NCBI GenBank assembly: GCA_019415435.1
Contig: DXZE01000020.1
Location: forward strand, 1 to 33,492
DNA: 33,492 bases
Direction of reading: 5' to 3'
Source: Erysipelotrichaceae bacterium
Lineage (GTDB): Bacteria; Bacillota_I; Bacilli_A; Erysipelotrichales; Erysipelotrichaceae
The position numbers and the translations under genes are program-made. Shown one piece after another: positions 16,855 through 23,777 of this stretch (the first letter of the stretch is position 1; the number at the start of each line of letters is the position of its first letter). The notes below the pieces were generated by a model that worked only from the letters and a program-made list of their open reading frames with translations, had not been told where the DNA came from and made no database searches.

Positions 16855-18225
16855 ATGAAACTGGAATTATTTAATTTTATTGATGATACAATTGCTTACT
16901 TTGATCGTAAGCAGGCTTCTTATGAATATGTAGAAGGAAAGTTAAAGGAATTGTATGCCGGACTTTTTAACCTGGAAGATAATCAGGTTGTCTCCATACA
17001 TTCAAGAATCAAAAACAGGGATTCTTTACGTGAGAAACTGATCCGTAATCACTTCTATCTGGATTATCATTCCCCCAAAGAAGCAATAGATCATCTGACT
17101 GACTTGATTGGTATTACATTAGAATGCAGATTTATCCGTAATGAAGCAGAGATCTATCAGAAACTGTTTTCTTACTTTCAGAAATCTGATCAGGAATTTA
17201 CCCAATGCAATAAAGAAAAAGATGTATATCTGAATCTCAATATGCCGCAGCCGCAAATTCAGCGTAATGGCTTTACGATATACAGATTAGATGGCTATTG
17301 TCTGTTCAATGGCGAAAGAGTCAATTATGAACTTCAGATTAAATCCCTGGTTCATAATTTCTGGAGTGATATCGAACATGAGGTTGTTTATAAGAATCCG
17401 GACTTTGTCATGTATGACCAGTTTAACAGAGAGATGTTAGGAGCAATCAGAGACAATCTGGACGTGGTAGACCGTCAGCTGGAGATTATGTACAACGAGA
17501 TATCTCATGAGTCAAGATCTGCCCAGATCGGCATGGATGAGAAGGGTTTCAAGATATTTGTCGCAAGATCCATCAATGAGATTGTAAACCGCAATATGAA
17601 GGAATCAGTTGGTTTCGCGACAGATTTCAAGAAGGCTTCTGCCATTATTGCCCAGTATATCTATATCCGTGATTTCATGAATGGAGATAAGAATCAGGAG
17701 AAGATGATCGAATACTTCTCCATACTGAATTATCTGAATTCCAATAAGATAGATTTCAGCGAAAAGATAGAACTGGAACATCCATATGAATCCAAAGATC
17801 CATTCTGCCATATTCTTGGTGATTATTGGCAGAAACAGCTGAATGTAAGCTTTCAATGGCATATATTCTTCGCGATGATATTTGAGATCAATCCCGGTAA
17901 TAATCTGGAAGATTTCTCTGACTTTGTCAGTATCATCCGAACGTTATTAATCCAGCCAGGCTGGTTTGCGGATACATTCTCTAACTTTACAGCTGAAGAA
18001 GGGGATGAAGTAAGAGATCTGCTTACCGAAACATTAGCACAGGCATTAGCAGATATTGATAAGATTGAAATTGTACATGAAGATATGCTTTATGAATGCA
18101 TGTTAAGTTTCAGAAAGTTTACCAATGATCTGGATAAACAGTATGACAATCACAAAGATCTGATGAAAGATAAAGAAAAAATACGTGCAAAGCTGTATCA
18201 TAATATCAGCAGTATCTTTGCCTGA
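16855..18225 (+). CDS. RelA/SpoT-type nucleotide synthetase with long C-terminal helical domain
   Basis: The N-terminal half (about 45-180) matches the (p)ppGpp synthetase fold: SRIKNRDSLREKL (50-62) carries the R-x-K-x(3)-S-x(3)-K pattern, Asp83 in LTDLIGITL is the metal-binding Asp, and YELQIKSLVHNFWSDIEHE (158-176) is the E-x-Q-I-(R/K) motif followed by the FWxxIEH hallmark of small synthetases. The aromatic residue that stacks on GDP/GTP is Phe140 (NGF) where Tyr is usual. No HD hydrolase, TGS or ACT domain is present. About 270 residues of mostly helical sequence follow, which I do not recognise. It lies four bases after the methyltransferase gene with no evident ribosome binding site. 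It could be a specialised alarmone synthetase or a toxSAS-like enzyme; no antitoxin gene is evident next to it. Confidence 0.75.
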   Translation: MKLELFNFIDDTIAYFDRKQASYEYVEGKLKELYAGLFNLEDNQVVSIHSRIKNRDSLREKLIRNHFYLDYHSPKEAIDHLTDLIGITLECRFIRNEAEIYQKLFSYFQKSDQEFTQCNKEKDVYLNLNMPQPQIQRNGFTIYRLDGYCLFNGERVNYELQIKSLVHNFWSDIEHEVVYKNPDFVMYDQFNREMLGAIRDNLDVVDRQLEIMYNEISHESRSAQIGMDEKGFKIFVARSINEIVNRNMKESVGFATDFKKASAIIAQYIYIRDFMNGDKNQEKMIEYFSILNYLNSNKIDFSEKIELEHPYESKDPFCHILGDYWQKQLNVSFQWHIFFAMIFEINPGNNLEDFSDFVSIIRTLLIQPGWFADTFSNFTAEEGDEVRDLLTETLAQALADIDKIEIVHEDMLYECMLSFRKFTNDLDKQYDNHKDLMKDKEKIRAKLYHNISSIFA

Positions 18226-18245
18226 TATGGCAAATCAGATATAAT
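18218..18245 (+). promoter_or_regulatory. Promoter of the Asp23/Gls24 gene
   Basis: TTGCCT (18218-18223), 16-bp spacer, perfect TATAAT (18240-18245). It overlaps the last codons of the upstream synthetase gene and gives a leader of about 17 nt that includes GAGGTGA. Confidence 0.75.
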
Positions 18246-18269
18246 AGAAGACAGTTGAGGTGATTGAAT

Positions 18270-18602
18270 ATGGCACAGGATTATGTTGTATTGAATGAAA
18301 ATGATGAAAATGATCTAGGCCTTGTGGCAATGAATAAATCTGTATTTAAATCAATTGCAGAAATCAGCATTGATGATATTGAAAATGCAGTAAGAATTCA
18401 GGAAACACGTTTTTCCAAGCCATTAGCTATTAAGATTGAAGATAACAAGCTGCATATTACAGCCGATATCCGTATCAAGTATGGTGCTAATGTTGCGGCA
18501 ACATGCGAGCTTGTACAGAATAAGATCTATGAGAATATTCTGTTTATGACCGGATTCAAACCGGCAGATGTTACGGTAAATGTCACAGGTTTTGAAATCT
18601 GA
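18270..18602 (+). CDS. Asp23/Gls24 family envelope stress protein
   Basis: 110-residue protein of the Asp23/Gls24 (YqhY/YloU) family, cytoplasmic proteins often linked to cell-envelope homeostasis. It shows the family layout: a first helix (VFKSIAEISIDDIENAV), a beta hairpin (LAIKIEDNKLHITADIRIKYGANV) and a long helix plus strand with the typical ending FKPADVTVNVTGFE. GAGGTGA precedes the chosen ATG; a TTG six bases upstream is less likely. It has its own promoter and stands alone between the synthetase and the infC leader. Confidence 0.88.
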   Translation: MAQDYVVLNENDENDLGLVAMNKSVFKSIAEISIDDIENAVRIQETRFSKPLAIKIEDNKLHITADIRIKYGANVAATCELVQNKIYENILFMTGFKPADVTVNVTGFEI

Positions 18603-18604
18603 GG

Positions 18605-18633
18605 TTGACAATTAACACTTAAAGGTATTTAAT
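18605..18633 (+). promoter_or_regulatory. infC operon promoter
   Basis: Consensus TTGACA (18605-18610), 17-bp spacer, TTTAAT (18628-18633). It begins two bases after the stop of the Asp23-family gene and drives the leader and infC-rpmI-rplT. Confidence 0.85.
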
Positions 18634-18639
18634 TATTGA

Positions 18640-18782
18640 GTAATTTGAAAAACGGAAAGAAGAAGCGCACACTTCTCACCTGATATCCCGGTTGGATTTG
18701 GGTAATATGCCGATAGAAATTCTATAGTATTTCAGGCAGGTGCGGCTTCCGGATCTGCTTTTTCTATTATGAGGAGGTTTGC
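18640..18782 (+). ncRNA. L20-type leader with transcription attenuator
   Basis: A 143-nt untranslated leader upstream of infC-rpmI-rplT. A hairpin AGAAG-CGCACA-CTTCT (18661-18676) exposes CGCAC, complementary to GTGCG at 18740-18744. Next to it CACCTG (18677-18682) is complementary to CAGGTG at 18737-18742. Those same downstream bases form the left arm of a terminator: GCAGGTGCGG-CTT-CCGGATCTGC (18736-18758; one G-U, one mismatch) followed by five T's. The upstream pairing and the terminator are mutually exclusive. In Bacillus this leader is bound by ribosomal protein L20, which promotes early termination; the same autoregulation is inferred here. The Rfam match itself was not tested. Confidence 0.75.
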
Positions 18783-19331
18783 TTGGTTAGAGTTAAATAT
18801 AACAAAAACAGACGCAAGGATCCACACGATATGGTGAATGAAGCGATCCGTGTGAAAGAAGTTCTCGTCATTGATCAGAATGGTGGTCAGCTTGGTGTAA
18901 TGGGCAGAAGAGAAGCAATTCAGAAGGCTTATGATGAAGGTCTGGATCTTCTGTGTGTAGCTCCCAATGCTGAACCGCCGGTATGCAAGATTCTGGATTA
19001 TGGCAGATATCGTTTTGAACAGCAGAAGAAAGAACGCGATGCCAAGAAGAACCAGCATGTATCTGAAATCAAGTCACTGCGTGTATCACCAGTGATTGAT
19101 GAACATGATTTTGACACAAAGATTAAAAGAGCTAGAGAATGGCTGGAAGACAATCAGAAGGTCAAGATTGATATGCGGTTCAGAGGCAGAATGATTACCC
19201 GTCAGGAAGTTGGTAAAGAGGTAATCAGAAAGTTTACCGAGCAGATCGCAGATGTTGGTGAGCCAACCAAACCACCGGTTCTGGAAGGCAATACAATGTC
19301 AGTTACATTTGCCCCGAAGAAGGGTAAATAA
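18783..19331 (+). CDS. infC: Translation initiation factor IF-3 (TTG start)
   Basis: Prevents premature 50S joining and checks initiator tRNA pairing. The N-domain (MVNEAIRVKEVLVIDQNGGQ, split over residues 17-36, then LGVMGRREAIQKA) and the C-domain (VSEIKSLRVSPVIDEHDFDTK … GRMITRQEVGKEVIRK) are both complete; 182 residues. The likely start is TTG at 18783, 5 bases after GAGGAGG. Non-AUG starts are a known trait of infC (AUU in E. coli) and let IF3 limit its own synthesis. An internal ATG (codon 17) would remove only variable residues but lacks a ribosome binding site. Confidence 0.95.
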   Translation: MVRVKYNKNRRKDPHDMVNEAIRVKEVLVIDQNGGQLGVMGRREAIQKAYDEGLDLLCVAPNAEPPVCKILDYGRYRFEQQKKERDAKKNQHVSEIKSLRVSPVIDEHDFDTKIKRAREWLEDNQKVKIDMRFRGRMITRQEVGKEVIRKFTEQIADVGEPTKPPVLEGNTMSVTFAPKKGK

Positions 19332-19347
19332 AGAAAAGGAGATTGTT

Positions 19348-19569
19348 ATGAAAGCAAAAGCAAAGAAGCCAAAGAAGATCAGAATGAAGACAAAGAAGAC
19401 CTTCGCTAAGCGTTCCAAGATTACAGGAACAGGTAAGCTGAAGGTTCAGCACAACTACGTATCACATTTCGCTGCCAATAAAAGTCACAAGCAGAAGATT
19501 CATCTTGCTAAGTCTACAACTGCTAACCATACTGATTACAAGCGTGACAAGCAGCTGTTACAGGGTTAA
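19348..19569 (+). CDS. rpmI: 50S ribosomal protein L35
   Basis: 73-residue, highly basic protein. It shows the L35 features: MKTKKTFAKRSKITGTGKLK and the K-x-H-L motif near the C-terminus. The ATG at 19348 has AAGGAGA 7 bases upstream; the open frame extends back into infC but without a start signal. It has a slightly longer N-terminal KAKAKKPKK run than typical L35. Middle gene of infC-rpmI-rplT. Confidence 0.95.
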   Translation: MKAKAKKPKKIRMKTKKTFAKRSKITGTGKLKVQHNYVSHFAANKSHKQKIHLAKSTTANHTDYKRDKQLLQG

Positions 19570-19587
19570 TAGGGAGGCTAAGTAAAG

Positions 19588-19944
19588 ATGAGAGTAAAAG
19601 GATCTACACCTACACGCAACAGACGTAAGAAGGTTTTAAAGCTTGCCAAGGGTTATTACGGAAGCAAGCATCTGTTATACAGAACTGCCAATGAGCAGGT
19701 AATGCGTTCTTTAAGATATTCCTTTATCGGACGTAAGCAGACCAAGAGAGAAATGCGTAAGCTCTGGATTGCCAGAATCAACGCAGCTGTCAGACCTTAT
19801 GGTCTTTCCTACAGCAAGTTTATGCATGGTCTGAAGCTTGCTAATATCAACATGAACAGAAAGATGCTTTCTGAAGTTGCTATTCATGATGAAGCAGCTT
19901 TCAAGGATCTTGTTGATGTAGCCAAGGCTCAGCTGAATGCTTAA
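19588..19944 (+). CDS. rplT: 50S ribosomal protein L20
   Basis: 118 residues, standard length. Recognisable by TRNRRKKVLKLAKGYYGSKH, RTANEQVMRSLRYSFIGRKQ and LWIARINAAVRPYGLSYSKF. It binds 23S rRNA early in 50S assembly and, in Bacillus, represses its own operon through the leader RNA. AGGGAGG lies upstream of the ATG. No U-tract terminator is seen right after it. Confidence 0.97.
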   Translation: MRVKGSTPTRNRRKKVLKLAKGYYGSKHLLYRTANEQVMRSLRYSFIGRKQTKREMRKLWIARINAAVRPYGLSYSKFMHGLKLANINMNRKMLSEVAIHDEAAFKDLVDVAKAQLNA

Positions 19945-19961
19945 TTAAAATTCAGTTATCC

Positions 19962-20024
19962 TTGCATTGAAGTCATTGTTCCTGTATACTTAACAGGCAC
20001 GAAGGAAGAAATGATTCTTCCTTC
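19962..20024 (+). promoter_or_regulatory. tRNA-Glu promoter and 5' leader hairpin
   Basis: TTGCAT (19962-19967), 17-bp spacer, TATACT (19985-19990). Transcription should begin near 19997. A perfect 10-bp hairpin, GAAGGAAGAA-ATGA-TTCTTCCTTC (20001-20024), then occupies nearly the whole leader and ends 6 bases before the tRNA. It lacks a T tract, so it is more likely a processing or protecting structure than a terminator for rplT, though the latter remains possible. Confidence 0.7.
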
Positions 20025-20030
20025 TGATAT

Positions 20031-20105
20031 GGCGAGTTGGTGAAGCGGCTTAACACACTGCCCTCTCAAGGCAGCATTCCACGGGTCCGAATCCCGTACT
20101 CGTCA
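20031..20105 (+). tRNA. tRNA-Glu (anticodon CTC), C at position 55
   Basis: 75-nt cloverleaf: acceptor GGCGAGT/ACTCGTC (one G-U), D arm GTG…CAC with the GG pair, anticodon stem CTGCC/GGCAG with loop CTCTCAA (anticodon CTC, reads GAG), T stem ACGGG/CCCGT, discriminator A, CCA not encoded. The T-loop reads TCCGAAT, not TTCGAAT: position 55 is C, so this tRNA cannot carry the pseudouridine that TruB makes. Apart from that the fold is complete. Confidence 0.93.
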
Positions 20106-20111
20106 CTACAT

Positions 20112-20138
20112 GAGATTCCTGATGGAATCTCTTTTTTT
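20112..20138 (+). terminator. Terminator after tRNA-Glu
   Basis: Stem GAGATTCC (20112-20119), loop TGAT, GGAATCTC (20124-20131), then seven T's. It sits 6 bases after the tRNA. Confidence 0.92.
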
Positions 20139-20147
20139 ATTTATCAA

Positions 20148-20179
20148 AACATAAAGAAAACCCGGGATTTACCCGGGTT
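20148..20179 (-). terminator. Terminator of the PBP gene (minus strand)
   Basis: Inverted repeat AACCCGGG-ATTTA-CCCGGGTT (20159-20179). On the minus strand it is followed by TTCTTTATGTTTT. It lies 5 bases beyond the PBP stop codon, back to back with the tRNA terminator. Confidence 0.85.
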
Positions 20180-20184
20180 AAGCT

Positions 20185-22749
20185 TCAATCCTCTTTTGGA
20201 TCACCTTTGGATACTTTGGCAGAAACACACTGTTGATTCGATGTACCATGCGTACCTGTATAGTATCCGCATACCTGTATATCATGGTCTGCAGCATCAC
20301 TGAGATCAGCAGGGTAGCCTCCATAGAGACCATCACTGTCTCTGATGTTCGCAATCAGATTGCCATCTTCATAGACACTAGCATAATACTTCTGATTAGC
20401 ACCATTCAGCCAGGTTGTATTTGCTAAACATGCACCACCTGCATACTGGTTGTTATAGGCATCATGCAGGGAGAAGTCACCTGTGCATCCCTGCTGTATA
20501 TGCCAGTCAACATACAGCACACCAGCAGCTACAGAAGCCTGCAGATCCCATTCCAGAGATCCATTTGTATAGTTTGTAGAAGGAACAGTAGGATTACGTT
20601 CAATACCTGCCTGTGAAGCAGTAGAAGTAATCATTTCACCACCATCCGCAACATGCGGATAAGTACCTTTGACATAAGTAATATCCACGGCATCATCTGG
20701 TCTTTGTACACCATCCAGATTACCATTCAGAGTCTCTTCTGCGTCTAGCAGGGCAACCTGTATACGTCCAGGAATATTACGCCATGCTTTCCATGTAGAG
20801 AAATAAGTATTTGCACCAGCGACAGCTTTATCATAACCAACCCATACGGCATTGGTGTAATTGGAAGTAGAAGCTACCATCCATTTATCCTTCATGGCTG
20901 CTCTAGGAATACCATACTGTAATCCATCTGTACCCCAGTCAGAAGTGCCGGTTTTTGCATAAACAGGATAACTTCTGTTTAATATATCCATGTAGTTATG
21001 GAACTGACTGCCGGTTAATACGTTGTTATACATTAACTGGTCTACACACCATGCACTGCCGCCGTTCAGTATTCTGATATTCTGATTATCAGGATAATAT
21101 ACCTGACCATCGGTTGTTTCTATCTTACGAATGGTATGCGGTTCATTGTATACGCCAAGGTTCAGTAACATCGCATGGGCACCAGCCATCTCTTTGACAG
21201 TTGTTTCAAAGGCATTACCACCAATCGCATAAGACAAGTGATAATTATCTTTTGATGCTTTATCAAAACCGATGGAATGCAGATAATCGACAACGGCATC
21301 TGCACCAATCTTTGCGGTAACTCTTTCAAGGGTAAGAATTGCAGGAATATTCAATGACTTGGATAATGCATCCTTGATTGAAACTTCACCTGCATATCCA
21401 TCATCACCTGCATTAACCAATACTCTTGACTCACCAGGGAAGGTGATAGGTTTATCAGTTAATACTTCATCCAATGTATAGCCAAGGTATTCATATGCCA
21501 AGGCATAGCTTAATACCGGCTTTACAGAAGAACCAGGCTGCTTGTATTGGGAAGTAGCACGGTTCAGAAGTCTTGCGCCGCCTTCATAATTACGACCGCC
21601 GCCAACACCGACAATCTCACCATTCTGGTTATTCATTGAAACAATAGCTGTCTGCATCAGATCATCCGTAAACGGAATACCGGCATTGCCATTTTCAATA
21701 TTCTCGATGGCATCCTGGACATTCGGCTGTAAGGCTGTATGAATATCCATACCATAGATAACCGGATCACGTCCTGTTAATGCCTGTGCTTCATCAATAA
21801 CGACATCGACATACTGAATATACTTGGAATTCTCTACATTCAGATTCTGGGTACCGATTAACTGATCTTCAACCCTGATACTCCTGGCAAGTTTCCATTC
21901 CTTGTCATTGATGTATCCATGCTGGCGCATCATGTCCAGTACTTCATTGCGTCTTTTTGTCGCATAATCCAGATAATGATATGGATTATAGCGGTTAGGA
22001 AGGTTGATGATACCTGCAAGTAATGCAGACTCAGACAAGTTCATCTCATCTGCATTCTTATTGAAGTAATAGCGTGCTGCTTTCTGTACACCTCTGATAC
22101 GGTCACCGAAATTCAGCTTATTCATATACAGTTCAAAGATCTGTTTCTTGGAAAGCTTTGTCTCTAACTGTATTGATAACAGAATCTGCTGTACCTTATA
22201 TTCTATCGTTGCACTTCTTTCAACCGAGTTATCACCAGCATCAATCGAGAAGTAGGAGTTCTTGATTAACTGCATGGTGAAGGTCGAACCACCCTGTACA
22301 TCTTCACTTGTCAATGTATGAATGGCAGAAGAAGTAAAACGCGGTATATCGAATCCGTTATGTTCAAAGAAACGTGAATCTTCAATGGAAAGGAAGGCAT
22401 CAATTAATGATTCCGGACATTGATCATACGTGATGTTATCACGATAATACGTACCAATTTCGGTAATCAGATTATCATTGGCATCGTAGATCTTACTGGA
22501 TTCCTCACTCAGCAGATCACTGATATTCAACTCCGGCATATTCTCTGTCTTATCCTGTATGAAGTGGACTGCAAATATACCGGTAATCAGGTAACAGATA
22601 ATGATAATCATAAATACGACTGTCCATACCCGTTTCCGATGTCTGCTTTTTAATATTTTCTTCTTTTTTAATTCTTCTTTTTGTTCTGTATTCAGAGGTA
22701 CCTGTTCATCAGGTATCTTTTTCTTTTTTCTCAGGTCTTTTATTCCCAT
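20185..22749 (-). CDS. Class A penicillin-binding protein (GT51 + transpeptidase)
   Basis: Bifunctional peptidoglycan synthase of 854 residues. A Lys-rich cytoplasmic tail (1-40) and one membrane helix (about 41-64) are followed by the glycosyltransferase domain with catalytic Glu123 in EDSRFFEHNGFD and QGGSTFTMQLIKN (152-164). The transpeptidase has S407-S-V-K410, S465-L-N467 and K599-T-G-T602, so both activities look intact. The last 150 residues (about 700-854) form a beta-rich, repeat-like module of unknown role, possibly wall-binding. The ATG at 22749 follows GGGGTG. It is downstream of degV on the same strand, with a 82-base gap holding two identical palindromes. Confidence 0.93.
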   Translation of the reverse strand: MGIKDLRKKKKIPDEQVPLNTEQKEELKKKKILKSRHRKRVWTVVFMIIIICYLITGIFAVHFIQDKTENMPELNISDLLSEESSKIYDANDNLITEIGTYYRDNITYDQCPESLIDAFLSIEDSRFFEHNGFDIPRFTSSAIHTLTSEDVQGGSTFTMQLIKNSYFSIDAGDNSVERSATIEYKVQQILLSIQLETKLSKKQIFELYMNKLNFGDRIRGVQKAARYYFNKNADEMNLSESALLAGIINLPNRYNPYHYLDYATKRRNEVLDMMRQHGYINDKEWKLARSIRVEDQLIGTQNLNVENSKYIQYVDVVIDEAQALTGRDPVIYGMDIHTALQPNVQDAIENIENGNAGIPFTDDLMQTAIVSMNNQNGEIVGVGGGRNYEGGARLLNRATSQYKQPGSSVKPVLSYALAYEYLGYTLDEVLTDKPITFPGESRVLVNAGDDGYAGEVSIKDALSKSLNIPAILTLERVTAKIGADAVVDYLHSIGFDKASKDNYHLSYAIGGNAFETTVKEMAGAHAMLLNLGVYNEPHTIRKIETTDGQVYYPDNQNIRILNGGSAWCVDQLMYNNVLTGSQFHNYMDILNRSYPVYAKTGTSDWGTDGLQYGIPRAAMKDKWMVASTSNYTNAVWVGYDKAVAGANTYFSTWKAWRNIPGRIQVALLDAEETLNGNLDGVQRPDDAVDITYVKGTYPHVADGGEMITSTASQAGIERNPTVPSTNYTNGSLEWDLQASVAAGVLYVDWHIQQGCTGDFSLHDAYNNQYAGGACLANTTWLNGANQKYYASVYEDGNLIANIRDSDGLYGGYPADLSDAADHDIQVCGYYTGTHGTSNQQCVSAKVSKGDPKED

Positions 22750-22771
22750 CTGACACCCCGATTCAAATGCT

Positions 22772-22808
22772 ATAACAGCGCTGTTATTTTACCATAAAAC
22801 AGCGCTGT
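22772..22808 (-). promoter_or_regulatory. Twin palindromes upstream of the PBP gene
   Basis: ACAGCGCTGT occurs twice in the degV-PBP gap: inside a perfect 16-bp palindrome ATAACAGCGCTGTTAT (22772-22787) and alone at 22799-22808, centres 24 bp apart. A possible minus-strand promoter (TTTATG at 22798-22793, GTTATA at 22776-22771, 16-bp spacer) would have its spacer filled by the first copy. This looks like a double operator; a degV terminator is less likely, as no T tract follows on the minus strand. Confidence 0.5.
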
Positions 22809-22831
22809 CGAATGTGAAGATCAATATAGAT

Positions 22832-23689
22832 TTATAAAGCCCGGAACCATTGCAGGCAGATAGAGCCAAGTCCTGTATGGCAGGCAACCGGACTGCATAG
22901 CTGAATAATCTCAATATGAGCCTTCGGAAACCTTGCCTGTATGCGGTGATACAGACTTTCCGCATCTGTAATATTGTCCACATGGGCTATATATACATGC
23001 CAGTCATCATGACCGTCATTGACACCATCTTTTTCCATCTCATCCATTGCTTTTTCAAGAGCTTTACGGAATGTACGTACTTTATCCAGTGTATCAATAC
23101 GGCCAGAAGTAGATTTGTTGATCTGTAATATAGGCGCAATTCTTAATAATCTTCCAAGTTTTGCGGCCATTGGTGTTAATCGGCCGCCACGAATCAGTTG
23201 ATCCAGAGTCTGTGGAATAACAAGAGTATTGGTTGTATTGATAATCTTATCTACTAACAAAAGCGTATCAATATCGCTTATACCGCTGTTCATGCAGTCC
23301 ATGATCCTCTTTAATATATATTCCTGTACAACTGCAGTAACATACGTATCTACACAGATAATCTTCATATCCAGACTATCCGCAATCGCATTCATTGTGG
23401 ATGCTGTTCCAGATAAGCCATTGCATATCGGTACGGCTACGATTAAATCTGTACCCTGTTCTTTTAAAGAAGAAAAGCATTCTTCAATTAAACCGGGAGA
23501 AGGTTGTGAAGTTTTAAATGTATGTCCTTCTTCCAGAAGCTTTATTAAATCATTCTTGGATAATGTTTCCATATCCTGATAGGTAGTAGATTCATCACTG
23601 ATCTGAAGCGGCACACTGATAATGCCTTCTTCCGCAAGCTGGGCAATAGACTTTCCGGTACCACTGTCTGTAACATAAGCAATTTTCAT
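22832..23689 (-). CDS. DegV family fatty-acid-binding protein (FakB-like)
   Basis: 285 residues, cytoplasmic. DegV proteins bind a fatty acid in a deep cleft; FakB members present it to the kinase FakA for entry into phospholipids. Seen here: N-terminal IAYVTDSGTGKS, the KTSQPSPGLIEECF segment (T-S-Q-P hallmark), GLSGTASTMNAI, LDQLIRGGRLTPMAAKLGRLL and the C-terminal ACHTGLGSICLQWF. The second ATG (23689) is chosen because AGG lies 9 bases before it; an ATG six bases upstream has too short a spacing. No fakA is in the window, so the substrate link is inferred from the family. Confidence 0.92.
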   Translation of the reverse strand: MKIAYVTDSGTGKSIAQLAEEGIISVPLQISDESTTYQDMETLSKNDLIKLLEEGHTFKTSQPSPGLIEECFSSLKEQGTDLIVAVPICNGLSGTASTMNAIADSLDMKIICVDTYVTAVVQEYILKRIMDCMNSGISDIDTLLLVDKIINTTNTLVIPQTLDQLIRGGRLTPMAAKLGRLLRIAPILQINKSTSGRIDTLDKVRTFRKALEKAMDEMEKDGVNDGHDDWHVYIAHVDNITDAESLYHRIQARFPKAHIEIIQLCSPVACHTGLGSICLQWFRAL

Positions 23690-23712
23690 ATACATAAACC
23701 TGCCTTGTATTT

Positions 23713-23759
23713 ATTATATGCCATATCAGAAAGAAAGTAGTCTGAATTCATCTTTCTGA
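23713..23759. promoter_or_regulatory. Divergent promoter region with 9-bp inverted repeat
   Basis: Between degV (minus) and the LtaS-like gene (plus). A TATAAT on the minus strand (23718-23713) is a plausible -10 for degV. TCAGAAAGA (23726-23734) and TCTTTCTGA (23751-23759) are a perfect inverted repeat with a 16-bp gap, placed to serve as an operator for both genes. No clear -35 is visible in either direction. Confidence 0.4.
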
Positions 23760-23777
23760 AGTGGTAGTATATTTACC

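Noticed and set aside
20037..20303. Plus-strand open frame starting inside the tRNA and running into the PBP 3' end
   Set aside because: It begins within the tRNA, crosses two terminators and is antisense to the PBP gene; no ribosome binding site or family pattern.
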